Assembly (NCBI RefSeq): GCF_013184545.1
Contig: NZ_JAAOJA010000012.1
Coordinates: 62,001 to 126,000 of the forward strand
DNA length: 64,000 nt
Direction of reading: 5' to 3'
Source of the DNA: Pseudomonas tumuqii
GTDB lineage: Bacteria; Pseudomonadota; Gammaproteobacteria; Pseudomonadales; Pseudomonadaceae
Shown here: positions 28,291-42,300 of the stretch, one piece after another
Layout of the letters: each line of letters opens with the position of its first letter
How positions within the stretch are numbered: the stretch's first letter is position 1
Notes under the pieces: generated by a model
Database searches by the model: none
What the model saw: only the letters and a program-made list of their open reading frames with translations
What the model was told of the DNA's origin: nothing
Translations under genes and position numbers: made by a program

Positions 28291-28316
28291 AAAAAAGGTG
28301 GCCAATGGGCCACCTT
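28291..28316 (-). terminator. intrinsic terminator of nfuA
   Basis: AAGGTGGCC, a short loop and GGGCCACCTT form a hairpin. Read on the minus strand, it is followed by a run of six T. It lies 26 bases beyond the nfuA stop and shields the signalling operon that follows on the same strand. Confidence 0.85.
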
Positions 28317-28341
28317 GCGCAGAACTGACTGAACAGGCGCC

Positions 28342-28926
28342 TCAGTAGTAGGCGTTTTCCTTGTTGCTGTGGTCGGTCACGTCGCGCACACCCTTGAGTT
28401 CCGGGATGCGCTCAAGCAGGGTTTTCTCGATGCCTTCCTTGAGGGTCAGGTCGACCTGGCCGCAACCCTGGCAGCCACCACCGAACTTCAATACCGCGAT
28501 GCCGTCTTCGACCACATCGATCAGGCTCACTTCGCCGCCGTGGCTGGCCAGCCCCGGATTGATCTCGGTTTGCAGGTAATAACTGATGCGCTCGTTGAGC
28601 GGGCTGTCTTCGTTGACCATCGGCACCTTGGCATTCGGCGCCTTGATGGTCAGCTGGCCGCCCATGCGATCGGTCGCGTAATCGACCACGGCATCTTCCA
28701 GGAAGGGTTCGCTGACCGCATCGATCCAGGCGGTGAAGCTGGCCAGGGCAATCGCCGTGTCATCCGGCTTCTCCTCGCCCGGCTTGCAATAGGCGATGCA
28801 GGTTTCGGCGTATTGGCTGCCCGGCTGGGTGATGAAGACCCGGATGCCGATGCCTGTGGTGTTCTGCTTGCTCAGCAAATCAGCCAGATAATCGTGGGCA
28901 GCGTCGGTAATGGTAATGGTGCTCAT
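28342..28926 (-). CDS. nfuA: Fe-S biogenesis protein NfuA
   Basis: This 194-residue iron-sulfur carrier delivers 4Fe-4S clusters to target enzymes. It has an N-terminal degenerate A-type (IscA-like) domain and a C-terminal Nfu domain with the cluster ligands in GGGCQGCGQVDLTLK. The ATG at 28926 gives MSTITITDAA, the usual start; five further codons upstream are open but lack support. It is a single gene ending in a strong terminator. Confidence 0.95.
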   Translation of the reverse strand: MSTITITDAAHDYLADLLSKQNTTGIGIRVFITQPGSQYAETCIAYCKPGEEKPDDTAIALASFTAWIDAVSEPFLEDAVVDYATDRMGGQLTIKAPNAKVPMVNEDSPLNERISYYLQTEINPGLASHGGEVSLIDVVEDGIAVLKFGGGCQGCGQVDLTLKEGIEKTLLERIPELKGVRDVTDHSNKENAYY

Positions 28927-29087
28927 GGCAACTCCTCGCAAACATGCTCGCAGTGTACGCCAACCTCCGGGCTGCGATAAAGCCCGAGCGTTTATCTCGG
29001 AATAGTTTTAGCGAGCCCCACCCGCCACCTTGAAACTGCTGCCACACACAGACGCGTCGCCACACCGCACCTCAGCAACGGAGACCG

Positions 29088-31367
29088 TTACAGGTTTTCA
29101 TAACGGTTCATGTCCAGCACACCGGCCTCGATAGGTTCGGTTTCGCGGATATACGCCGACAGGTCATGAAAATAGCGCCAGAATTCGGGATGGCTGCGAC
29201 GAACGCCCCAGCGCCCGACCAGCCTGTCGAATGCCTGGGCATCATGCACCGACTCCAGGCTGCGCACGAATTCCGGAACCTCCTGGGCCGCGAGGCTGAA
29301 CATGAAGTTCGGGTAACTGGTCAGCACCCCGGGGTAAACGGTCAGGGTATCCAGCGCCGGCTGATAACGCAGTTCCTCGCCATACATGAAGGCCACGTTG
29401 CTGTGCGCGCGGTTGCGCAGCAGGCTATAGACCTCGCGCTTGCCATCGGCCAGTTCGACGCGCAACAGGGTCGCTTCCGGCAGCTGGTGAATGACCTTGA
29501 GCCCGCCAGCCGGCTTGCCGGTCAGGCGACTCAGCGCCTGCTCGGCCGCTTGCAGCTCGGCCGGCAGCCCGGCGCGATGGCAGTGCACGCCGCTGCAACG
29601 GCTGATCGGGTCAGGCCGCGCGTTGAGGCTGCCATAGCGGGTCGAAAGGGCCTCGGCAAAGGCACGCTTGGGGTCTTTTGCAGGCAACTGCAGGGCAGTC
29701 CGAGTCTCGGTATCGATGCGCTGGTAATCCAGCCACAGCTTCAGCTGGCCACTGTACTGATACCAGTCATTGAGGATCGTCTGGCGCAAGTCAGCCGGCA
29801 TCAAGCGCAGGAAGTTCTGCTCGGCGCCGTTACGGATCAGGTCGAAATACAAGCGCGTCTGCGCCTGGTGCGACAGGTTGCCGAACACATCGAAGTTGAC
29901 CACCAACTGGTAATAGGCCCGCTCAAGCAGCGGATAGTCCATCCACCAGAGGGTCTGCGGGATCTCGCCGATCAGGCCCTTGCGCACCGAGGCGCTGTCG
30001 TGCTGGCGGAAGATGGTCAGCAGCGCATTGTCGTTGCCGGCCCAGATATGCGCCCAGCTGGGTGCGGGGGCAGCGGCGTAGCTGTCCATGCGCAAGGCCT
30101 CGTACTCATTGCGCCGGTTGCGATAAGTCCGCCACAGACTGAGCAGGTTGCCGATATCGTCGAACTGACCGGGCATCTCCAGCAGCGGTGTCGCCTCGGC
30201 GCGGTAATTGGCATCGACCATGTACAGATCGTGCCGAGGATCCTGGAACACCAGCCAGAAGTTGTCGCGGATCACGTCGGTGGCAATCTGACCGCGGCAC
30301 ACCGGGCCGCGGATAAAGGTGCGCACGAAGTATTCGGCGTTATCCAGCATGAACTGGTAGCGCGCCTGCGGCGGAATCGCCGCGAAGGTCTCGAACGGAT
30401 TGGCGCGGCGCTGGGCGCCATAGCCGGGCAACGCCTCGACCTGCCAATCCTCGGCAAAGAACAGCTGTTTGACGCGCGCCAGCTTGTTCGCGCTGAGCGG
30501 ATAGGTCATGTGGGTCTTGTGCACGATCACGCCCTGGACCGGCGTCAGGCGATAATAAAAGCTGCTGCCGGGATCATCATTGGGCCGACGCGTGGCGATA
30601 GGGTCGACCGGCTGGCCACTCGGGGTGCGCGAACGCAACAGCTGGAAAAAATGCCCCGGCTCGCCACCGTTGAAATACAGGTGCGCGAGGTACAGGTGCT
30701 CATACAGCCAGCGTGAAACCAGGCTCTCACGCGCACCCGGGGCATTGAGAAAGCGTTCCCAGGCCTCGACCTGCGCCGCCTCGACCTTACTCGCCTCCAG
30801 CGCCTGCCGGTCGACCGGGGCACCCTGCTCCAGCCAGCGCTGCAGGGTCTGGTAATCCACCTCGCTCAGGCCGGCAACCGCGAAGGGCATGCCGGCCTGT
30901 GGGTTGTCCTTGGCGAAGTCGGTGAACTGATCAGGTCGCGGACACTGATTGTCGCGCCTAATGCCGATATCCAGCCCGGCCGGCAGCTTGGCATTGGCCT
31001 TAAGCGTTTTGCTATGGCCCAGTTCGAGCATGCGGGTCAGCAACGCCGCCTGGCTGCCCTGCTGTTCCAGCACCGAAAAGAAATCCTTGCGCCGCCAGGC
31101 CGCGCTGCCATGCGCATCGAGAAACAGGCGCGTGGTGTCCTGTGCCTTGAGGCGTTTGCCGTCGTATACCGGCAGCTTGTTCGCCCCCCGCTCGACGCCC
31201 TCGGCGCTGCCCAGATTGAGCTGGCAAGGTGCGTCGTAGCAGGCATGGCAGGCCACGCAATACTGGGTGAAGAGCGGTTGAATATCGCGACTGTAGGAAA
31301 TCGGCTCTGCCGCCAGCAGCGGAGTGATAAACCACAAGCAAGCGCCGAAGATTGCGCGATAAGGCAT
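29088..31367 (-). CDS. cti: fatty acid cis/trans isomerase
   Basis: Cti is a periplasmic cytochrome-type enzyme that converts cis to trans unsaturated fatty acids in membrane lipids, stiffening them under solvent or heat stress. The 759-residue length fits. The signal peptide (MPYRAIFGACLWFITPLLAA) precedes a heme motif CVACH (Cys37, Cys40, His41). The long C-terminal region has QFMLDNAEYFVRTFIRGPVC and FPEDA-free Cti blocks such as DNFWLVFQDPRHD. It stands alone, divergent from metH with a 187-base gap. Confidence 0.92.
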   Translation of the reverse strand: MPYRAIFGACLWFITPLLAAEPISYSRDIQPLFTQYCVACHACYDAPCQLNLGSAEGVERGANKLPVYDGKRLKAQDTTRLFLDAHGSAAWRRKDFFSVLEQQGSQAALLTRMLELGHSKTLKANAKLPAGLDIGIRRDNQCPRPDQFTDFAKDNPQAGMPFAVAGLSEVDYQTLQRWLEQGAPVDRQALEASKVEAAQVEAWERFLNAPGARESLVSRWLYEHLYLAHLYFNGGEPGHFFQLLRSRTPSGQPVDPIATRRPNDDPGSSFYYRLTPVQGVIVHKTHMTYPLSANKLARVKQLFFAEDWQVEALPGYGAQRRANPFETFAAIPPQARYQFMLDNAEYFVRTFIRGPVCRGQIATDVIRDNFWLVFQDPRHDLYMVDANYRAEATPLLEMPGQFDDIGNLLSLWRTYRNRRNEYEALRMDSYAAAPAPSWAHIWAGNDNALLTIFRQHDSASVRKGLIGEIPQTLWWMDYPLLERAYYQLVVNFDVFGNLSHQAQTRLYFDLIRNGAEQNFLRLMPADLRQTILNDWYQYSGQLKLWLDYQRIDTETRTALQLPAKDPKRAFAEALSTRYGSLNARPDPISRCSGVHCHRAGLPAELQAAEQALSRLTGKPAGGLKVIHQLPEATLLRVELADGKREVYSLLRNRAHSNVAFMYGEELRYQPALDTLTVYPGVLTSYPNFMFSLAAQEVPEFVRSLESVHDAQAFDRLVGRWGVRRSHPEFWRYFHDLSAYIRETEPIEAGVLDMNRYENL

Positions 31368-31452
31368 GTACCTATTCCCTGGGTGACCGCATTAGAGGGT
31401 GTTTAACTCAATGATTTGAGCTGTGGCGCAGAACACATCGCCTAGCGCGCAA

Positions 31453-31469
31453 CATGAGCACAATTCATG
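31453..31469. promoter_or_regulatory. possible MetR-type operator in the cti-metH gap
   Basis: CATGA and TCATG arms with seven bases between them (31453-31469) match the MetR consensus TGAA-N5-TTCA except for one base (TGAG). The site is 86 bases upstream of metH, a sensible position for activation. The call is an inference from one site, and no riboswitch-like structure was seen. Confidence 0.3.
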
Positions 31470-31554
31470 CAAAAGACCGGAGCACTGCAAAAGCGTGCAG
31501 CTTTGTTATCATTGCGCATCCCATTGTGTCAGCTTTGCTCAGGTAGTTCCGCCC

Positions 31555-35271
<3,717 letters not shown>

Positions 35272-35284
35272 GCAACGAATATCA

Positions 35285-35340
35285 GGTGCGCACGGCGCAC
35301 CCTACGGAGAGCGACGCGCGTAGGGTGCGCCGTGCGCACC
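35285..35340. repeat. perfect 22-base inverted repeat (GGTGCGCACGGCGCACCCTA family)
   Basis: Arms at 35285-35306 and 35319-35340 are exact complements with a 12-base loop, directly after the metH stop. A second, internally deleted member lies at 60032-60080. It is probably a dispersed extragenic palindrome and may serve as the metH terminator. Confidence 0.85.
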
Positions 35341-35360
35341 ATCATCTGATACACAACTGC

Positions 35361-35390
35361 GTAGGGTGGATGACGCTTTTTCATCCACCA
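35361..35390. repeat. hairpin repeat GTAGGGTGGATGA / TCATCCACC
   Basis: GGTGGATGA (35365-35373) and TCATCCACC (35381-35389) pair across a seven-base T-rich loop. It lies 20 bases after the preceding repeat and 37 bases before the end of the convergent PPIase gene. The sequence looks like a second type of dispersed palindrome; I did not find another copy in the window. Confidence 0.65.
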
Positions 35391-35426
35391 TTGCGATCGA
35401 CTGCAGACAACCAGCCCGCAGTCGAC

Positions 35427-36245
35427 TCAGCGCATCAGGCTGCCGTCCGCGTCTGCATCCAGACGCAGTCCTTCGACGCCGATCTCCGCCTCCAGCGCCA
35501 GCAGATAATGCCGCAGGGCACGGCGCGTGGACTGCTCGCGCAGACTGTGCTGCACCCGCTCGGCCACCTGCGCATAAGGCAGCAGGCGCCCCTCCCTGCG
35601 CTGATCGATGCGGATGACATGCCAGCCATAGCGCGAGGCCAGCGGTCGTTCGTGCAGTCCGACGGGCAAGTGCTGCAGCGCCCGGTCCAGCTCGGCCACG
35701 GTCTGGCCGGGGCTCAACCAGCCCAGCTCGCCGCCCTGCTCCTTCGACGGGCAGGCCGAATGACGCTGGGCCAGTTCGGCGAACCGCTCGGGGGCATCGG
35801 CCAGCTGGCGCAGCAGTTTCTGCCCGAGGCGATACTGGGCATCGCGGGCCCTGGCGTCGTCAGGCGTCGCGGCCAGCAAGATATGCTTGACCCGCAACCT
35901 GGTCGGCTCGGAAAAGCGCTGCCGGTGAGTCTCGAAGAAGCGCCGGCAGGCCGCTTCGTCCGGCTCAGGCACCAGCAGGTCCCGCTCCAGCAGCACGGCC
36001 ATGGCCTGGTCGTTCTCCTTGCCCTCGGCGTCCACCACCGCTGGCAGGCCCAGCATGGCGGCGCGCTGGCTGAGCAGCTCGCGCACCACCAGGGCGCGGG
36101 CGGCCTGCAACTGGGCTTCGGCCAGGGAGCCCGCCGGGTGGAAAGGCGTTTCCCGGGCGATGGCGGCTTCGCCGAATTCCACCGTGCCCACGCGGATGAC
36201 CGGAGCTGGGGTGTCCGGCAGATTCTCGACTGCGATCAATTGCAT
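35427..36245 (-). CDS. peptidylprolyl isomerase of the PpiC/NifM type, nar-associated
   Basis: This 272-residue protein has a parvulin domain in its second half (RLRVKHILLAATPDDARA, then HSACPSKEQGGELGWLSPGQ and ASRYGWHVIRI). The N-terminal half is helical, as in NifM. It has no signal peptide, so it would act in the cytoplasm. It is the last gene of the nar operon, 49 bases after narI, with AGGAGG before the ATG at 36245. A PPIase at this place is known from other Pseudomonas nar operons and may help the maturation of NarGHI. Confidence 0.88.
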   Translation of the reverse strand: MQLIAVENLPDTPAPVIRVGTVEFGEAAIARETPFHPAGSLAEAQLQAARALVVRELLSQRAAMLGLPAVVDAEGKENDQAMAVLLERDLLVPEPDEAACRRFFETHRQRFSEPTRLRVKHILLAATPDDARARDAQYRLGQKLLRQLADAPERFAELAQRHSACPSKEQGGELGWLSPGQTVAELDRALQHLPVGLHERPLASRYGWHVIRIDQRREGRLLPYAQVAERVQHSLREQSTRRALRHYLLALEAEIGVEGLRLDADADGSLMR

Positions 36246-36294
36246 GGCACAACCTCCTGAATGACTTGCCCCATCCACTCTGCGTATGTCGCCC

Positions 36295-36978
36295 TTACCC
36301 GCGTTTGCGCACGATCTGGTAATTGCGTCCCAGATAGCCCAGCGGGATGCTCCAGACATGCACCAGGCGGCTGAAGGGGAACAGCAGGATGATGGTCAAG
36401 CCGACGAAGATATGGATCTTGTAGATCCACGAGACCTCCTCGAGATAATTGGCCGCGCCGCCGCTGAAGAACACGATGGCCTGCGCCCAGGAAGCCAGGG
36501 TGAGCATCACGTCGCCCTCCAGGTGGCCGAGGGAAAAGATGATGGTGATCATCCCCAGGCAGGCCTGGAACAGGATCAGGGCGAGAATCACCGTATCCAT
36601 AGTCGCGGACGAGGCCTTGACCCTGGGGTTGGTCATGCGCCGATACAGCAGCATGGCGCCGCCGATGATGCACAGGGCCCCGGCGATGCCGCCGATGATG
36701 ATCGCCAGCAGTTGCTTGTTGCCGGCCGAGATGAAGGGGGCGTAGACCCAGTGCGGCGTCAGCATGCCGAACAGGTGGCCGAAGAAGATCACCAGGATGC
36801 CGACATGGAACAGGTTGCTGGCCAGACGCATGTTCTTCTTCGACAGGACCTGGCTGGAGTGGGCCTTCCAGGTGTACTGGCCGTGGTCGAAGCGCAACAG
36901 GCTGCCGACCAGGAACACGGTGCCGGCCAGATAGGGGTAGTAGCCGTAGATCAGGTGCTGCAGGTATTCGAAGAACAT
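36295..36978 (-). CDS. narI: respiratory nitrate reductase, gamma subunit (cytochrome b)
   Basis: NarI (227 residues, five helices) oxidises quinol at the periplasmic face and passes electrons through two b-hemes to NarH. The N-terminus MFFEYLQHLIYGYYPYLAGT is close to the family's. Heme-ligand histidines are plausible in LASNLFHVGILVIFFGHLFG and IYKIHIFVGLTIILLFPFSRL followed by VHVW. GGAG precedes the ATG, and it follows narJ by 13 bases. Confidence 0.96.
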   Translation of the reverse strand: MFFEYLQHLIYGYYPYLAGTVFLVGSLLRFDHGQYTWKAHSSQVLSKKNMRLASNLFHVGILVIFFGHLFGMLTPHWVYAPFISAGNKQLLAIIIGGIAGALCIIGGAMLLYRRMTNPRVKASSATMDTVILALILFQACLGMITIIFSLGHLEGDVMLTLASWAQAIVFFSGGAANYLEEVSWIYKIHIFVGLTIILLFPFSRLVHVWSIPLGYLGRNYQIVRKRG

Positions 36979-36991
36979 GGCGGGTCTCCGT

Positions 36992-37762
36992 TTATTTGCT
37001 GTCGGTCAGTGGCGACGGGGTGGACGGCATGAGGGTGATGACCTGTGGCACCGGATCATATTTACGTTCGGCCAGGCGCCGGCCCTCGGCGGATTGCAGC
37101 GCGCAGTCCTGGTCGGATTCGGCGGAGAAGCGCACGACCTCCTCCTCCCAGATCGCATCCAGCGCCTGCGGGGTGTGATCCGGTTGCTCCTCGGCAACGC
37201 TCGGGCGGTGCTGGTCGATCTGCCCGGTGGCGCCGATCAGCGCCAGCAACGCGTGGGGCACCAGGGCATGCTCGGCGTCACGGGCCTCCAGGCGCGCGGT
37301 GAGCAGGGCGAGGATATGGCTGATCTCGCCCAGCCAGCGACCGACTTCAGCGTCGCTGCGGGTCGACAGGTATTCGAGGAACAGCGGCAGGTAGTCCGGC
37401 AGCTCCCGGGCGTCGAGCTGGAAGCCGGCGGCCTGGTACTCGGCGAGCAGGTCGACCATCGCCTGGCCACGGGCGCGGGATTCGCCGTGCACATGCTCGA
37501 ACAGCAGCAGCGAGGTGGCGCGCCCGCGGTCGAACAGCTCGACATAGCTGGCCTGCAGATCGAGCAGCTCGGTGGTGGCCAGGGTCCGGCACCAGGCGCC
37601 GAAACGCGCCCGCAGTCGGGCATCCAGGCGCGCCTCGCCCTGCAGGATGACCGCCAGTTCGGCGGCGGCCGCCTGCAGCTCGGCGCTCGGATAGTCGAGC
37701 AGGCGCGCCAGTGCCCGCAGGCTGCGCAAGCCCATGGTCGGTTCAGCGGCTGGACTAGTCAT
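36992..37762 (-). CDS. narJ: nitrate reductase molybdenum cofactor assembly chaperone
   Basis: NarJ (256 residues) binds the NarG N-terminus until molybdenum cofactor and the FS0 cluster are inserted; it is not part of the final enzyme. Typical pieces are ARLLDYPSAELQAAAAEL near the N-terminus and the conserved HVHGESRARGQAMVDLL. I chose the ATG at 37762 (GGAGG upstream), which overlaps the narH stop by eight bases. The frame upstream is open but antisense-like and lies in narH. A shorter start at MGLRSL is possible. Confidence 0.94.
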   Translation of the reverse strand: MTSPAAEPTMGLRSLRALARLLDYPSAELQAAAAELAVILQGEARLDARLRARFGAWCRTLATTELLDLQASYVELFDRGRATSLLLFEHVHGESRARGQAMVDLLAEYQAAGFQLDARELPDYLPLFLEYLSTRSDAEVGRWLGEISHILALLTARLEARDAEHALVPHALLALIGATGQIDQHRPSVAEEQPDHTPQALDAIWEEEVVRFSAESDQDCALQSAEGRRLAERKYDPVPQVITLMPSTPSPLTDSK

Positions 37763-39311
37763 GGCGCATATCCTCCAGCGGGTCGAAGGTTTCCACCGGT
37801 TTGACCAGGGTGGTGGTCTGCTTGCGGCCGCCGAACAGGCTGGTCTGGTTGTTGCCGCCCTGGCAGCCGTTGCCGAAGGTGAAGCCGCAGCCGTTGCGCT
37901 CGGGGTAGGCATCGCGGGCCATTTCACGGTGGCCGGTAGGGATCACGAAGCGGTCCTCGTAGTTGGCGATGGCCAGGTAGCGGTACATCTCCTCGACCTG
38001 GTTCTGGCTGAGGCCGACCTGATCCAGCACCCGGGTGTCGAGGGTGCCGTCCACGTGCTTGCCGCGCATGTACACGCGCATCGCCATCAGGCGCTTGAGG
38101 GCGAGGATCACCGGCTCCTCCTCGCCGGCGGTGAGCATGTTGGCCAGGTAGCGCACCGGGATGCGCAGCGATTCGATCTTCGGCAGCACGCCGTCGAACT
38201 CGATATGCCCGGCCTCGGCGGCGGACTGGATCGGCGACAGCGGCGGCACGTACCAGACCATCGGCAGGGTGCGGAACTCCGGGTGCAGCGGCAGCGCCAG
38301 CTTCCAGTCCATGGCCAGCTTGTAGACCGGCGAGGCCTGGGCCGCGCTGATCACGTTGTCGGGCACGCCGTCCTTGCGCGCCTGGGCGATGACCGCCGGA
38401 TCGTTAGGGTCGAGGAAGATCTCGCACTGGCGATGGTAGAGGTCGCGCTCGTCCGCCGCGGCGGCCACCTCGGCGATTCGGTCGGCGTCGTAGAGCAGCA
38501 CGCCGAGGTAGCGGATGCGCCCCACGCAGGTCTCGGAACAGACCGTCGGCTGGCCCGACTCGATACGCGGATAGCAGAAGATGCACTTCTCCGATTTGCC
38601 GCTCTTCCAGTTGAAGTAGATCTTCTTGTACGGACAACCGGAGATGCACATGCGCCAGCCGCGGCACTTGTCCTGGTCGATCAGCACGATGCCGTCCTCC
38701 TCGCGCTTGTAGATCGCCCCGCTCGGGCAGGAGGCCACGCAGCTCGGGTTCAGGCAGTGCTCGCACAGACGCGGCAGGTACATCATGAAGGTGTTTTCGA
38801 ACTGACCGTAGATGTCCGCCTCGATCTGCTCGAAGTTGACGTCCTTGCGCCGCTTGGCGAACTCGGTGCCGAGGATCTCCTCCCAGTTCGGCCCCCATTC
38901 GATCTTCTTCATCCGCTGCCCGGAAATCTGCGAACGCGGCCGCGCCACCGGCTGGTGCTCGCCGCCCTTGGCGGTGTGCAGGTTCTGATAGTCGAAGGTG
39001 AAGGGTTCGTAGTAGTCGTCGATCTCCGGCAGGTCGGGGTTGGCGAAGATGTTCGCCAGCACCCGCCACTTGCCGCCGATACGCGGGTTGATCGAGCCGT
39101 CGGCATTGCGCACCCAGCCGCCGCGCCATTTCTTCTGGTTGGCCCACTCCTTGGGGTAGCCGATGCCGGGTTTGGTTTCGACGTTGTTGTACCAGGCGTA
39201 CTCGATGCCTTCGCGGCTGGTCCAGACGTTCTTGCAGGTCACCGAACAGGTGTGGCAACCGATGCATTTGTCCAGGTTCATCACCATGCCGACCTGCGAG
39301 CGGATCTTCAT
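37755..39311 (-). CDS. narH: respiratory nitrate reductase, beta subunit
   Basis: NarH (518 residues) holds one 3Fe-4S and three 4Fe-4S clusters that connect NarI hemes to NarG. The cysteine groups are visible: CIGCHTCSVTCKNVW near the N-terminus, CEHCLNPSCVASCPSGA, CRGWRMCISGCPYKK and CIFCYPRIESGQPTVCSETC. In the third group a Trp replaces one Cys, as expected for the 3Fe-4S cluster. The start overlaps narG by four bases, with AGGAGG upstream. Confidence 0.97.
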   Translation of the reverse strand: MKIRSQVGMVMNLDKCIGCHTCSVTCKNVWTSREGIEYAWYNNVETKPGIGYPKEWANQKKWRGGWVRNADGSINPRIGGKWRVLANIFANPDLPEIDDYYEPFTFDYQNLHTAKGGEHQPVARPRSQISGQRMKKIEWGPNWEEILGTEFAKRRKDVNFEQIEADIYGQFENTFMMYLPRLCEHCLNPSCVASCPSGAIYKREEDGIVLIDQDKCRGWRMCISGCPYKKIYFNWKSGKSEKCIFCYPRIESGQPTVCSETCVGRIRYLGVLLYDADRIAEVAAAADERDLYHRQCEIFLDPNDPAVIAQARKDGVPDNVISAAQASPVYKLAMDWKLALPLHPEFRTLPMVWYVPPLSPIQSAAEAGHIEFDGVLPKIESLRIPVRYLANMLTAGEEEPVILALKRLMAMRVYMRGKHVDGTLDTRVLDQVGLSQNQVEEMYRYLAIANYEDRFVIPTGHREMARDAYPERNGCGFTFGNGCQGGNNQTSLFGGRKQTTTLVKPVETFDPLEDMRHD

Positions 39312-42300
39312 TTCACGGCCTCCTGCGAGTAGTCGTTGCCTTCACCATCCAGCCAGTCGATGTGCTTCATCTTGCGCACGATGACGAACTCGTCGCGGTT
39401 GGAGCCGACGGTGCCGTAGTAGTTGAAGCCGTAGGACAGCTGTGCGTAGCCGCCGATCATGTGGGTGGGCTTGGGGCAGACCCGGGTCACCGAGTTGTGG
39501 ATGCCGCCGCGGGTGCCGGAGACCTCGCTGCCGGGGGTGTTGAGGATGCGTTCCTGGGCGTGGTACATCATCACCATGCCGACCTTGACCCGCTGGCTGA
39601 CCACCGCCCGCGCGGCGACCGCGCCGTTGGCGTTGTACAGCTCGATCCAGTCGTTGTCCTCGACGCCGATGCTCTTGGCATCGGTTTCCGACAGCCAGAC
39701 GATGGGCCCGCCGCGCGACAGGGTCTGCATCAGCAGGTTGTCGCTGTAGGTGGAGTGGATGCCCCATTTATGGTGCGGGGTGATCCAGTTGAGGATGATT
39801 TCCGGGTTGCCGTTGCCGATGGCCTTGTGATCCGCCACGCTGGCCGGCGCCTTGGTGTCGATCGGCGGGCGGTAGACCATCAGGCTCTCGCCGAAGTCGC
39901 GCATCCAGGGGTGATCCTGGTACAGCTGCTGGCGGCCGCTGAGGGTACGCCAGGGAATCAGTTCGTGGACGTTGGTGTAGCAGGCGTTGTAGGACACGTG
40001 CTCGTCTTCCAGTCCCGACCAGGTCGGGCTGGAGATGATCTTGCGCGGCTGGGCGACCAGGTCGCGGAAGCGGATCTTCTCGTCCTCCTTGGGCAGCGCC
40101 AGGTGGGTGTGGTCGCGGCCGGTGATCTTCGACAGCGCCGCCCAGGCCTTGACCGCCACCTGGCCGTTGGTTTCCGGCGCCAGGGCGAGGATCATCTCGG
40201 CCGCATCGATGGCCGAGGCGATTCGCGGCCGCCCCTTGGCCGAGCCCTCCAGCTTGCGGTAGTTGAGCTTGCCGAGCAGCTCGACCTCCTCCTCGGTGTT
40301 CCAGGCGATGCCCTTGCCGCCGTTGCCGATGCTGTCCAGCAGCGGCCCCACCGAGCTGAAGCGCTCGTAGGTTTGCGGGTAGTTGCGCTTGACCTCGATC
40401 AGCGCCGGCATGGTCTTGCCGGGAATCGGCTCGCACTCGCCGCGCTTCCAGTCGCGCACCTCCGGTTGGGCCAGCTCGCCGGGGCTGTCGTGCTGCAGCG
40501 GCAGGCTGACCAGGTCGGTTTCCTCGCCCAGATGGCCGACGCAGACCCGGGCGAAGGCCTTGGCGATGCCGTCGTAGATGTCCCAGTCGCTGCGCGCTTC
40601 CCAGGCCGGGTCGGTGGCGGCGGTCAGCGGGTGGATGAAGGGGTGCATGTCCGAGGTGTTGAGGTCGTCCTTCTCGTACCAGGTGGCGGTCGGCAGCACG
40701 ATGTCGGAGTACAGACAGGTGGTGGACATGCGGAAGTCCAGGGTCACCAGCAGGTCGAGCTTGCCTTCGGCTGGCTGGTCGCGCCAGAGCACTTCCTCGG
40801 GCTTGGCCTCGCCGGTCTTGCCCAGGTCGTTGCCGAGCAGGTCGTGGCGGGTGCCGAGCAGGTAACGGAGCATGTATTCGTGGCCCTTGCCGGAGCTGCC
40901 CAGCAGGTTGGAGCGCCAGACGAACAGGTTGCGCGGGAAGTTGCGCGGATTGTCCGGGTCCTCGGCGGCGAAGCGCAGGGCACCGCTCTTCAGCTGCTCG
41001 ACCACATGCTCGGCGCTGCTCTTGCCGGCGGCCTTGGCCTCGGCGGCCAGGCGTAGCGGGTTGCGGTCGAACTGCGGGGCCGAAGGCAGCCAGCCCATGC
41101 GTTCGGCGCGCACGTTGAAGTCGATCAGGCTGCCGCGGTACTTCTCCGGCGGCGCCAGCGGCGAGAGGATCTCGCTGACCTTGAGCTTCTCGAAACGCCA
41201 CTGGCTGGAGTGGTTGTAGAAGAACGAGGTGCCGTTCATGTGGCGTGGCGGGCGGTGCCAGTCGAGGGCGAAGGCCAGTGGCGTCCAGCCGGTCTGCGGA
41301 CGCAGTTTCTCCTGGCCGACATAGTGCGACCAGCCGCCGCCGGTTTGGCCGACGCAGCCGCACATGACCAGCAGGTTGATCAGGCCGCGGTAGGTCATGT
41401 CCATGTGGTACCAGTGGTTGACCCCGGCGCCGACGATGATCATCGAGCGACCCCGGGTCTTGTCCGCGTTGCTGGCGAACTCCCGGGCCAGGCGGATCAG
41501 CTGAGCGGCGGGCACCCCGGTGATGCATTCCTGCCAGGCCGGGGTATAGGGCTTGGGCTGGTCGTAGGCAGTGGCGCCGTCGTCCTCGCCGCTGCCGCCG
41601 ACCGTGGCCTGCAGGCCGCGGTCGATGCCGTGGTTGGCGGCCATCAGGTCGAACACCGTCACCGCCAGCACCTGGCGACCGTCGGCCAGCTGCAGGCGCT
41701 TGGCCGGCAGGTGGTGGTAGAGCACGTCGCGTACCTTCAGGTGCGGGAAATGGACGTGTTCGATGCCGCCGAAATAGGGAAAGCCGACCCGCGCCACCTC
41801 GTCGTGGCGACCGAGCAGCGACAGTGCCAGGGAGACCTCCCGGCCCTCGCCGTCCACCGGCTCCAGATTCCAGTGGCCCTCCTCGCCCCAGCGGAAACCG
41901 ATGGAACCACGCGGCACCACCAGGCGCTCGCCGGTTTCGTCCCAGGCCAGGGTCTTCCAGGCCGGGTTGTTGTCCTGACCCAGGTTGGCGGCGAAGTCGC
42001 TGGCGCGCAGCTGCTTGCCGGGCACCAGGCCGCCGTCGGCGCGGGTTTCCAGCTCCACCAGGATCGGCATGTCGGTGTAGCGCCGCACGTAGTCGGTGAA
42101 GTAGGCGCTGGGTTGCTCCAGGTGGAATTCCTTGAAGATCACGTGGCCCATGGCGATGGCCAGGGCCGAGTCGGTGCCCTGCTTGGGGCTGAGCCACTCA
42201 TCGCAGAGCTTGGCGACTTCCGCGTAGTCCGGGGTGATGGCCACCGTCTTGGTGCCCTTGTAACGCACCTCGGTGAAGAAGTGTGCGTCCGGGCTGCGCG

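Noticed and set aside
31368..31554. A riboswitch (cobalamin or S-adenosylhomocysteine type) before metH
   Set aside because: I could not find the conserved loops, and the leader is short; only a weak MetR-like site remains.
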